Origin: an uncultured Collinsella sp.
Lineage (GTDB): Bacteria; Actinomycetota; Coriobacteriia; Coriobacteriales; Coriobacteriaceae
Direction: 5' to 3'
Length of the DNA: 11,555 bases
Assembly (NCBI GenBank): GCA_937989795.1
Contig: CALKBB010000344.1
Span: 1-11,555 of the forward strand
The position numbers and the translations under genes were made by a program. The notes beneath the pieces are model-generated. The model did no database searches. It was given only the letters and a program-made list of their open reading frames with translations, and was not told where the DNA came from. This document shows, one piece after another, positions 1-6,725 of this stretch. Positions within the stretch are counted from its first letter, which is position 1. The number at the start of each line of letters is the position of its first letter.

Positions 1-36
1 CGTTTCACATCGCGCCCCACGCCATCTACCCTCTCG

Positions 37-45
37 TGCGATAAT
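37..45 (+). promoter_or_regulatory. Candidate extended -10 promoter for the flavoprotein gene
   Basis: The sequence TGC followed by GATAAT (40-45) matches an extended -10 element of the housekeeping sigma factor, 38 bp before the flavoprotein start. No convincing -35 is seen at the expected distance, which an extended -10 can tolerate. The promoter would drive the flavoprotein and the closely linked ArsC-like gene. It is called from pattern only. Confidence 0.4.
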
Positions 46-82
46 CCTCCGCAGAAGTCACCAAAAGCAGAGGGAGTTTGTG

Positions 83-706
83 ATGAAGGTTCTTTTGGTC
101 AATGGCAGTCCCAAGGCAAACGGCAACACCGCCCGCGCACTCGCCGAAGTCGCCGAGCAGCTCATTGCCGAAGGCATTGATACCGAGGTGTTTCAGCTGG
201 GCGCCAAGCCCATTCGCGATTGCATCGGTTGCGGCCAGTGCGGCAAGCTCGGCGGTCGCTGCACCTTTGACGACGACGTGGTGAACGAGCTCATCGCTGC
301 CGCCGAGCAGGCAGATGGCTTTGTCTTTGGCTCGCCTGTCTACTACGCGCACCCCAGCGGCCGCATTCTTTCGGCCCTCGATCGCGCCTTCTATGCCGGC
401 AGCAAGGCCTTTGCGCACAAGCCGGGCGCTGCCATCGCCGTCGCCCGTCGCGGCGGCACGTCGACGACCTTCGACGTGCTCAATAAGTACTTCACCATCA
501 ACCAGATGCCCGTGGTTGCTTCCACGTACTGGAACAACGTGTTTGGCGCCATGCCGGGCGAGGCCGCCCAGGACGCCGAGGGCCTGGCCACCATGCGCAA
601 CATCGGCAAGAACATGGCCTGGCTCCTGCATTGTATCGAGGCAGGACAGGCCGCCGGCATCAAAGCCCCCGAAGCCGATCGCGAGCGCACCAACTTTATC
701 AGGTAG
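83..706 (+). CDS. Flavodoxin-fold NAD(P)H-dependent oxidoreductase with Fe-S-type Cys motif
   Basis: This 207-aa protein belongs to the NADPH-dependent FMN reductase/flavodoxin-like superfamily. The N-terminal beta strand is followed by NGSPKANGNTARAL (residues 7-20), the loop that holds the FMN phosphate, and GSPVYYAHPSG (83-93) is the second FMN loop. Between them, Cys47, Cys50, Cys53 and Cys60 form a CX2CX2CX6C motif. That is the compact cysteine pattern known from iron-sulfur flavoproteins, which carry a 4Fe-4S cluster next to FMN, so a soluble electron-transfer or quinone/nitro-compound reductase role is likely. The substrate cannot be read from the sequence. GTG at 80 is in frame, but AGGGAG (71-76) is 6 bases before ATG 83 and only 3 before the GTG, so ATG 83 is chosen. 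The gene is followed after 14 bases by the ArsC-like gene and probably shares its transcript. Confidence 0.9.
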   Translation: MKVLLVNGSPKANGNTARALAEVAEQLIAEGIDTEVFQLGAKPIRDCIGCGQCGKLGGRCTFDDDVVNELIAAAEQADGFVFGSPVYYAHPSGRILSALDRAFYAGSKAFAHKPGAAIAVARRGGTSTTFDVLNKYFTINQMPVVASTYWNNVFGAMPGEAAQDAEGLATMRNIGKNMAWLLHCIEAGQAAGIKAPEADRERTNFIR

Positions 707-720
707 AACGGCGGGACAAA

Positions 721-1059
721 ATGATTCAGATTTTTGGCACCAAGAAGTCCTTCGACACCAAGAAGGCGCAGCGTTATTTTAAGGAGCGCCGCATTAAGGT
801 GCAGTTTATTGACCTTAAGGAAAAGGAGATGAGCAAGGGCGAGCTCACGAGCGTGATGCAGGCGGTCGGCGGCATCGACAAGCTGCTCAACCCCAAAGCC
901 AAGGACGAGGAGACGCTCGCGCTCATCCAGCACCTTACCCCCAGTCAGCGCTTCGATAAACTGCTCGAGAACCAGCAGGTTCTAGCCGAGCCCATCGTGC
1001 GCAACGGCAAAAAGGCCACCGTCGGTTATTGCCCCGATGTATGGGGAGCCTGGGAGTAG
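721..1059 (+). CDS. ArsC/Spx-like thioredoxin-fold protein lacking the catalytic cysteine
   Basis: This 112-aa protein has the ArsC/Spx/YffB family architecture. It opens with IQIFGTKKSFDTKKAQRYF (residues 2-20) and the characteristic PIVRNGKKATVGY segment comes near the C terminus. In the family, the residue at about position 10 is a cysteine (for example GIKNC in YffB-type proteins). Here that position is Ser10, and the only cysteine is Cys104 near the end. Classical arsenate reductase chemistry through an N-terminal thiol is therefore unlikely. A binding or regulatory role, as for Spx-like proteins, is possible but is inference. ATG 721 fits the family N terminus; an in-frame TTG at 631 would overlap the upstream flavoprotein and adds unrelated residues. 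The Shine-Dalgarno is weak (GGCGGGA), suggesting translation coupled to the upstream gene, which ends 14 bases earlier. Confidence 0.87.
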   Translation: MIQIFGTKKSFDTKKAQRYFKERRIKVQFIDLKEKEMSKGELTSVMQAVGGIDKLLNPKAKDEETLALIQHLTPSQRFDKLLENQQVLAEPIVRNGKKATVGYCPDVWGAWE

Positions 1060-1060
1060 C

Positions 1061-1090
1061 TTGTGTTATTTGCCGGCGCGTGGGTATAAG
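1061..1090 (+). promoter_or_regulatory. Possible sigma70-type promoter before the COG0523 gene
   Basis: TTGTGT (1061-1066) and TATAAG (1085-1090) are separated by 18 bases, giving a plausible promoter 55 bases before the GTPase start. A promoter here would make the COG0523 gene a separate unit from the two genes upstream. I looked for a clear Zur-like palindrome, the usual control of zinc-responsive COG0523 genes, and did not find one. Confidence 0.3.
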
Positions 1091-1145
1091 AGCAGGCGTT
1101 TGGCATAAGATTCAACTGTAAGCCATGTCTAACAAAGGAGGGCAC

Positions 1146-2276
1146 ATGCCCAACAAACCCGTGAAGATCATCATGCTTACCGGATACCTCGGTGCCGGCA
1201 AGACCACGCTGCTCAACCACATCCTCGCTAACGACGGCGGCATCCGCGCCGCCGTGATCGTCAACGATATCGGCGAGATCAACGTCGACGCCAGCCTTAT
1301 CGCCGACGGCGGTCTTTCCGAGACCGACGACCTCATCCCGCTCACCAACGGCTGCATCTGCTGCACGCTTTCGGATGACCTGGCCAACCAGCTGCAGGGC
1401 ATCGCCGATTCGGGCAACTTCGACTACATCATCATCGAGGCATCGGGCATATGCGAGCCCATCCCCATCGCCTACACCATCTCGAGCTTCTGCGACGAGG
1501 CCAAGGTGGGCGGCGAGCCCAAGCTCGCACTCGACAACATCGTGGCCGTGGTCGATTGCGCCCGTATGTACGACGAGTTCAACGGCGGTCGCGACCTGCT
1601 GGCAGAGGATATCGACGAGGACGACATCGAGAGCCTGCTCATCCAGCAGATCGAGTTCTGTTCCACGCTGATCCTCAACAAGACCGATACCGTGAGCCCT
1701 GAGCAGATCGCCGAGCTTAAGGCCATCGTGCGCAGCCTGCAGAAAGACGCCGTGATCGTCGAGGCTCAAAACGGCGAGGTCCCCATGGAGGAGCTGCTCG
1801 ATACCGACCGCTTCGACTTTATGCGCGCCTACAACTCCGCCGCTTGGATCGAGGCCATGGAGCATCCCGAGGAGCACGACGACCCCGAGGTGCTCGAGTA
1901 CGACATCGAGACCTTTGTGTACTCGCGCCGTAAGCCGTTTGACCTGCAGAAGTTCACCGATTTTGTTGAGCAGGAGTGGCCCGACGAGGTCATCCGCGTC
2001 AAGGGTCCGCTGTGGCAGGCCGGCGATCCGGACATGTGCTACATGTTCGAGCAGGCTGGCCACCAGATGCGCCTGATGGAGAACGGCCTGTTCGTTGACT
2101 CGGCACCCGAGGGCGAGAAGCAGAAGATCATCGACGAGAACCCCGAGATCATGCAAATTTGGGACGACGAGACGGGCGACCGCATGACGAGCCTGTGCAT
2201 CATCGGCCGTCACATGGACAAGGATGCGCTCATCGCCTCCCTCGATGCCTGCCTGACCGACTGGCACCGCGCCTAG
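1146..2276 (+). CDS. COG0523/CobW-family GTPase, predicted metallochaperone
   Basis: This 376-aa cytoplasmic G3E-family P-loop GTPase has the full COG0523 set. It has Walker A GYLGAGKT (residues 13-20), the metal-binding CxCC motif within NGCICCT (Cys70, Cys72, Cys73), a Walker B-like segment YIIIEASGICEP (94-105) and the NKTD guanine-specificity motif (178-181). The C-terminal third resembles the CobW C-terminal domain. The histidine-rich stretch seen in many zinc or nickel chaperones is absent, although acidic stretches occur at about residues 154-163. The family delivers zinc or other metals to client enzymes using GTP; the metal and client cannot be assigned here. ATG 1125 is in frame, but AAAGGAGG (1134-1141) lies between it and ATG 1146, so 1146 is the start. 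A strong terminator follows 40 bases after the stop. Confidence 0.92.
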   Translation: MPNKPVKIIMLTGYLGAGKTTLLNHILANDGGIRAAVIVNDIGEINVDASLIADGGLSETDDLIPLTNGCICCTLSDDLANQLQGIADSGNFDYIIIEASGICEPIPIAYTISSFCDEAKVGGEPKLALDNIVAVVDCARMYDEFNGGRDLLAEDIDEDDIESLLIQQIEFCSTLILNKTDTVSPEQIAELKAIVRSLQKDAVIVEAQNGEVPMEELLDTDRFDFMRAYNSAAWIEAMEHPEEHDDPEVLEYDIETFVYSRRKPFDLQKFTDFVEQEWPDEVIRVKGPLWQAGDPDMCYMFEQAGHQMRLMENGLFVDSAPEGEKQKIIDENPEIMQIWDDETGDRMTSLCIIGRHMDKDALIASLDACLTDWHRA

Positions 2277-2315
2277 GTTTATCCAAGCGGGTATTTTTCC
2301 GCCTACGTAACCGCC

Positions 2316-2350
2316 AAACCACCACGAAGGTGCCCTTCGTGGTGGTTTTT
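2316..2350 (+). terminator. Strong intrinsic terminator after the COG0523 GTPase gene
   Basis: AAACCACCACGAAGG (2316-2330) pairs perfectly over 15 bp with its complement at 2334-2348, with a 3-base loop. Five T residues (2346-2350) overlap and follow the right arm. This separates the GTPase gene from trmL, whose own ribosome binding site begins at 2362. Confidence 0.9.
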
Positions 2351-2371
2351 CGTTCTGAGCCAAGGAGATTC

Positions 2372-2971
2372 ATGTTCAATATCGTGCTGTATGCGCCCGA
2401 GATTCCGGCCAATACGGGCAATATCGGCCGCACCTGCGTGGTCACCGGCGCCCGCCTGCATCTGGTGGAGCCGCTGGGGTTTTCGCTCGACGACAAGACG
2501 GTGCGTCGTGCCGGACTGGGCTACTGGCAAAACTTGGACGTGACGACCTATGCCGGCTGGGAGGATTTTCTTGCGCGCAACGACCTCTCCCCTGCCGATG
2601 GCCGCCTGCATCTGCTGACCAAAAAGGCACGCCGCACCTATGCGCAGAGCACCTACCGCGATGGCGACTACTTGGTCTTTGGCAGCGAGAGCTCGGGCAT
2701 TCCCGAGCCATTTCTTGCCGCGGCGCCCGAGCGCTGCGAGCGCATCCCGATGCTGCGCGATTGTGACTCACTCGATAACGCCGAGGCATGGGAAGCCCAC
2801 GAGGAATCACTCGGGCATATCGAGGACGGCCATGAGGCCATCCTTAAGCAGGATATCTGCGGCAACTTCGTCAATCCGGACGACTACCGCATCAGCGCAC
2901 TCAATCTCTCCAACAGCGCCGCCATCGTCCTCTACGAGGCCCTGCGCCAAACAGGCTTCGCCAACATGTGA
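2372..2971 (+). CDS. trmL: tRNA (cytidine(34)-2'-O)-methyltransferase TrmL, long form
   Basis: This SpoU/SPOUT-family enzyme methylates the 2'-O of the wobble nucleotide of certain leucine tRNAs. The N terminus MFNIVLYAPEIPANTGNIGR, with the conserved asparagine and arginine residues, is diagnostic of TrmL. FGSESSGIPE (103-112) is SPOUT motif 2, and ALNLSNSAAIVLYEALRQ (176-193) is motif 3, which closes the trefoil knot. The protein is 199 aa, whereas TrmL is usually about 155-160. The extra length is an insertion of roughly 40-45 residues (about 129-174) between motif 2 and motif 3, rich in acidic residues and His. All core motifs remain, so it is probably active. The start is ATG 2372 with AAGGAGAT at 2362-2369; a longer frame exists upstream but would run through the terminator. 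The last codons, AAC ATG TGA, overlap a repeat element (2964-2997). Confidence 0.93.
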   Translation: MFNIVLYAPEIPANTGNIGRTCVVTGARLHLVEPLGFSLDDKTVRRAGLGYWQNLDVTTYAGWEDFLARNDLSPADGRLHLLTKKARRTYAQSTYRDGDYLVFGSESSGIPEPFLAAAPERCERIPMLRDCDSLDNAEAWEAHEESLGHIEDGHEAILKQDICGNFVNPDDYRISALNLSNSAAIVLYEALRQTGFANM

Positions 2972-2997
2972 CAAAGGGACAGTCCCTTTGTCACATT
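2964..2997 (+). repeat. 34-bp palindromic repeat, copy 1, overlapping the trmL stop
   Basis: TGTGACAAAGGGAC (2967-2980) is followed by one base and its perfect complement (2982-2995), a 14-bp inverted repeat. The element begins with ACATGTGACA and contains the final Met codon and the TGA stop (2969-2971) of trmL. The convergent uvrA-like gene ends at 3000, so the repeat fills the whole space between the two stops and could terminate transcription from either side. A second copy at 6692-6725 matches at 30 of 34 positions. Confidence 0.75.
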
Positions 2998-2999
2998 GC

Positions 3000-5480
3000 C
3001 TATAGGTAGCGACCGGTAATGCTCTTGGAGCAAGCTGCGATATCCGCCGGCGTTCCGGCGCAGACGATTTGCCCGCCCGCGTCGCCACCGCCCGGGCCCA
3101 TGTCGATCACGTAATCGGCATTGCGGATAAGGTCGAGATCGTGTTCGATCACGATAACCGTGGCGCCCTTGGCAACAAGGCCGTCGAACACACTCAGCAG
3201 TAGCTGAACATCGAGCGGATGCAAGCCAATCGTGGGCTCATCGAACACGAATACGGCATCGTCCTCCACGCGGCCCATCTCGCTCGCAAGCTTAAGACGC
3301 TGCGCCTCGCCGCCCGAAAGCGCCGGTGTGGGCTCACCGAGTGTGAGATAGCCCAAGCCAAGGTCGTGCAAGGTCTGCAAGCGCGCCTGAACCTTCTTGA
3401 GTCCCACCGTGGCGTCGATAGCCTCGTCCACATTCATGTCCATGAGCTGCGGCAACGTAAGCAAGCTCCCGTCCTTGCCCTCACGATGGATACGCGAAGC
3501 CGTGTCCGCATAACGCGAACCGCGACATGCCGGGCAGACGATCTCGACGTCGGGCAAAAACTGCACATCGAGCGATATCGAGCCCGTGCCATCGCACGTA
3601 GGGCAGCGCAAGGCGCCAGTGTTGTAACTGAAGGCGCCCGCCTTGTAGCCGGCTGCCTTGGCTTCGGGCGTACGGGCGAAGGCGCGACGCAGCTCATCAT
3701 GGATGTCGGCATAAGTCGCCACCGTCGAGCGCACGTTGGCGCCGATGGGCGTGGCGTCAATCAGGCTTGCGCGGGCAATACCCTCGGCATCGACCCAACG
3801 CACGTGTCTTGGCAGACGCTCGCCAGCTGCCTGTGCCTTAAGTGCCGGGATGAGTGTCTCGAGCACCAACGTCGTCTTGCCCGAGCCCGAAACGCCCGTC
3901 ACCGCGACGAGACGGCCGCGCGGGATATCGACTTCGAGCGGTTTTACGGTATGAATGGCATCGGTTGCCATGCGGATATGTCCCTGGTCGAACATTTCCT
4001 CGTCAGTCACCTGCGGACGCATGCGCTTGGACTCTGCGCGCAAAAACGGGGCGATGCGGCTGCCCCGCGATTGTTCGACCTCGTCCACCGTACCTGCAGC
4101 GATCACGTTACCGCCACCTGCTCCGGCAACGGGGCCCATCTCGACCAGATAGTCAGCTTCCGCCAGTACGCGCGTATCGTGGTCGACAACAACCACGGTG
4201 TTGCCGTCGCCTACCAGGTCGCGCATCACGCCAACCAGGCCGTCGACATTTGCCGGATGCAAGCCGATCGAGGGCTCGTCCAGCACATAAAGCACGCCCG
4301 TCGATCGATTGCGTACCACGCGGGCGAGCTGCACACGCTGGCGCTCACCCGTGGAGAGCGTGGCACCGGCGCGGTCGAGTGAAAGGTAATCGAGACCCAG
4401 GTCGACCAGACGACGAGCCGTGCTCAAAAACGAATCGCAGATATCCGTCGCCATGGGCTGCATCTCGGCCGGCAAGGATGCGGGCACCCCGCGCACCCAC
4501 TCAATCGCCTCGCCCAGCGTCATGGCCGCGGCCTGCGCCAGATTGATACCGCGCACCTGGGGCTGGCGCGCGGCCTCGGAGAGACGCGTGCCGCCACAGT
4601 CACGGCATGGCCCCTCGCGCAAAAAGCGTGCAACGCGTTTGAGGCCCTTATCGTCCTTAACCTTGGCAAGCGCATTCTCAACGGTATAGACGGCGTTGTA
4701 ATAGGTAAAGTCGAGCGGCGTGGCGCCCTCGCCGTTTTTGGGAACGTAGAGAATGTGCTTTTTAACCGCCGGACCATGGAACACGATGTCGCGCTCTAGA
4801 GGCGTGAGCTGGTTAAACGGCACGTCGGTGCGCACGCCCATCTCACCGGCAACTTGCTTCATCAGGTCCCACATGAGCGTGCCCCAAGGAAGCACCGCGC
4901 CTTCGTTGATGGTCTTGGACTCATCGGGCACCAGACTCGCCTCGTCCACCTCGCGCATGACACCGGTGCCGCCGCAGGTAGGGCACGCACCACCACTATT
5001 GAAAGCCAAATCCTCGGCGCTCGGCGCGTAGAACTCGCGACCACATGCGGAGCACGTGAGCGACAGGCCAGCGGCAACGTTAAGGCTCGGCTCCACGCGC
5101 GCCCCGCAGTGCGGGCACACGTGATGGGCGCAACGGCTAAAGAGCAGACGCAGGCTATTGTTGAGCTCGGTCATGGTGCCAAAGGTCGAGCGCACACCTG
5201 GCACGCTGGGGCGTTGATGCAACGCGAGCGCCGCCGGCACATGCAGTACCTCGTCTACCTGGGCATGCTCAGCCTGCGTCAGGCGACGACGAGTATAGGT
5301 GCTGAGCGCCTCCAGGTAACGACGCGAGCCCTCGGCATAGAGGACGCCCAACGCCAGCGAACTCTTGCCCGAGCCCGACACGCCGGCAATACCCACGAGC
5401 TTTCCCAGCGGGATATCGATATCGATGTCCTTGAGGTTGTGGACACGCGCGCCACGCACCTCGATAGCCTGCGGGCTCAT
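3000..5480 (-). CDS. UvrA-like ABC ATPase without most of the UvrB-binding region (UvrA2/DrrC type)
   Basis: This 826-aa paralogue of the excinuclease damage sensor UvrA opens with IEVRGARVHNLKDI. It carries two ABC ATPase modules: Walker A GVSGSGKS (33-40) and GVSGSGKTT (near 527), signatures LSTGERQR (near 373) and LSGGEAQR (near 718), and LDEPSIGLHP and FDEPTIGLHP Walker B regions. Zinc-binding Cys pairs are CPHC and CSAC (near 121 and 140), CPTCGG (near 164), and CPTC and CPAC (near 625 and 647). Canonical UvrA is about 940-960 aa; the missing length falls after CPHCG, where the UvrB-binding domain sits. This places it with UvrA2/DrrC-type proteins, some linked to tolerance of DNA-binding drugs. 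The first signature is STGE rather than SGGE. ATG 5480 (AAAGGTGA upstream) fits the UvrA N terminus; GTG 5504 and GTG 5495 are alternatives. It lies directly behind the ATPase gene. Confidence 0.92.
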   Translation of the reverse strand: MSPQAIEVRGARVHNLKDIDIDIPLGKLVGIAGVSGSGKSSLALGVLYAEGSRRYLEALSTYTRRRLTQAEHAQVDEVLHVPAALALHQRPSVPGVRSTFGTMTELNNSLRLLFSRCAHHVCPHCGARVEPSLNVAAGLSLTCSACGREFYAPSAEDLAFNSGGACPTCGGTGVMREVDEASLVPDESKTINEGAVLPWGTLMWDLMKQVAGEMGVRTDVPFNQLTPLERDIVFHGPAVKKHILYVPKNGEGATPLDFTYYNAVYTVENALAKVKDDKGLKRVARFLREGPCRDCGGTRLSEAARQPQVRGINLAQAAAMTLGEAIEWVRGVPASLPAEMQPMATDICDSFLSTARRLVDLGLDYLSLDRAGATLSTGERQRVQLARVVRNRSTGVLYVLDEPSIGLHPANVDGLVGVMRDLVGDGNTVVVVDHDTRVLAEADYLVEMGPVAGAGGGNVIAAGTVDEVEQSRGSRIAPFLRAESKRMRPQVTDEEMFDQGHIRMATDAIHTVKPLEVDIPRGRLVAVTGVSGSGKTTLVLETLIPALKAQAAGERLPRHVRWVDAEGIARASLIDATPIGANVRSTVATYADIHDELRRAFARTPEAKAAGYKAGAFSYNTGALRCPTCDGTGSISLDVQFLPDVEIVCPACRGSRYADTASRIHREGKDGSLLTLPQLMDMNVDEAIDATVGLKKVQARLQTLHDLGLGYLTLGEPTPALSGGEAQRLKLASEMGRVEDDAVFVFDEPTIGLHPLDVQLLLSVFDGLVAKGATVIVIEHDLDLIRNADYVIDMGPGGGDAGGQIVCAGTPADIAACSKSITGRYL

Positions 5481-5505
5481 CTTCTGTTCCGTCACCTTTA
5501 TCACC

Positions 5506-6624
5506 CTACTCGTGCCATAAAATGCGGTCGCGGATATACTCGCCCAGCATGGGCACGGTAAACCGGACGAGGCCGTATCCGGCAGCCTCGATGACGCGCT
5601 CGCGAATCAGGCTTGCGCGATATTTACTCGCCCAGCTCTGGGTACGATCACAGCGCTCAATGATATCCGCCATGCGCGTCGGTTTACCCTCATCAGCAGC
5701 CATAGCCTCGATAAAGAGGCGTTGCGGACTGCGCAGCCCGTAATACAGGGGCGCGTCAACCGCTTCGTAGAACTCGGAGACGGCATCCGCATGACCATCC
5801 TCGACATCGCGCTCTTCAATGACCTGCGAGCCACGCCGGACAGCAGACCGCCACATGTAATAGCCCACCAGCTGAACCATGTAGGGATGCCCCATGCTCT
5901 TGCGCGCCGCAAGGTCCGCCGTCTCCGCGTCAACGTAAAGACCAGCGTCTTTGACCGTCCGGACATATGAATCGCGCACCTTGGGCAAAGATATCGCCCC
6001 CAGCGTACGCTGCTGGGCACGCCGCAAAAACGTCACGCTCGGCTCTTCGAGCAGGTCGTCAACCATACTGGGTAAGCCGGCGAACACCAGCGCAAGACCG
6101 CGCTGGTCGCTATCGGGCAAGCCTGTAGCATCCTGATCTCCGAGCACATGCTGATAGAGAACGGCAAGAGCCGCCAGCTCCTCGATAGACGCAGATTGAG
6201 CCTCGTCAATCGCAAACAGGATTCCCTGGCCTGGATCGAGCTTCTTGAGCCGCTCGTTGACCAGCCCGCGTAACGTCTCGCCTTTTGCTCGCGCCGCTTC
6301 AACCGACATCCGGCCAAATGACGGCCCGAGCTCCACTGACGTCACAACAGGCTTGTTCGAGCGAAGCGCGTCGGCCAAGCGGTCGCATAAGCCAAGCGAA
6401 GCGGAATCGGAGACAACCGCCCATCCGCGCTCATTGGCTAGACGTTGCAGCTCCCGCAGGAGAACCGTTTTGCCACAGCCGCGGTTTCCCGTAATGAGCA
6501 TGAGCCTGCCCGGCGCTCCAGCGCCATTATCGAGCCCTTCCTCGAAATCTTCGATGACCGACTCGCGACCGATGAGTATCGGAGGCCGCTTGCCAGCCGT
6601 GGGCTTAAAGGGATTTGGATTCAT
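5506..6624 (-). CDS. AAA-type ATPase with C-terminal winged-helix-like region, function unknown
   Basis: This 372-aa cytoplasmic P-loop ATPase resembles the AAA_16/Orc1-Cdc6-like group. NPFKPTAGKRPPILIGRE (4-21) precedes Walker A GNRGCGKT (46-53). The Walker B is GILFAIDEAQ (134-143), and LVFAGLPS (179-186) is a likely sensor-1 strand. The last 90 or so residues (SPQRLFIEAMA through LIRERVIEAAGYGLVRFTVP) look like a winged-helix DNA-binding or effector domain. No membrane segment is seen. The start ATG 6624 has an excellent GAGGAGG five bases upstream. It is the first gene of a pair: its TAG stop (5508-5506) is two bases before the most upstream possible start of the uvrA-like gene, so translation coupling is likely. 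Similar ATPases are common in gut actinomycetes, but I know of no assigned function; a link to DNA transactions is inferred only from the partner and fold. Confidence 0.88.
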   Translation of the reverse strand: MNPNPFKPTAGKRPPILIGRESVIEDFEEGLDNGAGAPGRLMLITGNRGCGKTVLLRELQRLANERGWAVVSDSASLGLCDRLADALRSNKPVVTSVELGPSFGRMSVEAARAKGETLRGLVNERLKKLDPGQGILFAIDEAQSASIEELAALAVLYQHVLGDQDATGLPDSDQRGLALVFAGLPSMVDDLLEEPSVTFLRRAQQRTLGAISLPKVRDSYVRTVKDAGLYVDAETADLAARKSMGHPYMVQLVGYYMWRSAVRRGSQVIEERDVEDGHADAVSEFYEAVDAPLYYGLRSPQRLFIEAMAADEGKPTRMADIIERCDRTQSWASKYRASLIRERVIEAAGYGLVRFTVPMLGEYIRDRILWHE

Positions 6625-6658
6625 GTCGGCCTCCTCGGATTGGCAAACCCTGGTAATA

Positions 6659-6690
6659 GTTATACCAACTTGTACCGCGTTATACCAACT
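6659..6690 (-). promoter_or_regulatory. Promoter region of the ATPase-UvrA pair, two 12-bp direct repeats
   Basis: On the minus strand AGTTGGTATAAC occurs twice, at 6690-6679 and 6670-6659, exactly 20 bp apart. The downstream copy reads as an extended -10 (TGG then TATAAC, 6664-6659). The TTGGTA of the upstream copy (6688-6683) is a fair -35, with an 18-bp spacer. The start codon at 6624 is 35 bases beyond. Just downstream TGGTA (6651-6655) and TACCA (6663-6667) form a short inverted repeat that could be an operator half of the same motif. Confidence 0.55.
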
Positions 6691-6691
6691 G

Positions 6692-6725
6692 AATCTGACA
6701 AAGGGGCTGCCCCTCTGTCACATGT
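6692..6725 (-). repeat. 34-bp palindromic repeat, copy 2, overlapping the TetM-like stop
   Basis: Read on the minus strand this matches copy 1 (2964-2997) at 30 of 34 positions, including the ACATGTGACA start. It again contains the last Met codon and the TGA stop (6720-6718), here of the TetM-like gene. Two of the four differences keep the hairpin: an A-T pair becomes G-C (6710/6706), and an A-T pair becomes G.U in the minus-strand RNA (6715/6701). One difference (6695) breaks an outer pair. There is no T run after the stem, so terminator function is uncertain. Confidence 0.7.

Noticed and set aside
1026..2363. A 445-aa open frame on the minus strand
   Set aside because: It is antisense to the COG0523 gene and also runs through the terminator at 2316-2350; no family motif is seen.
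2159..2371. N-terminal extension of TrmL in the same frame
   Set aside because: It would overlap the end of the COG0523 gene and read through a strong terminator. ATG 2372 has a proper ribosome site and begins the conserved TrmL N terminus.
3219..4382. A 387-aa open frame on the plus strand
   Set aside because: It is antisense to the uvrA-like gene, with no recognisable domain and no good ribosome site.
6651..6725. CRISPR-like or integration-site repeats
   Set aside because: Only two 12-bp direct repeats are present, in promoter position, and there are no spacers of constant size, cas genes or integrase.
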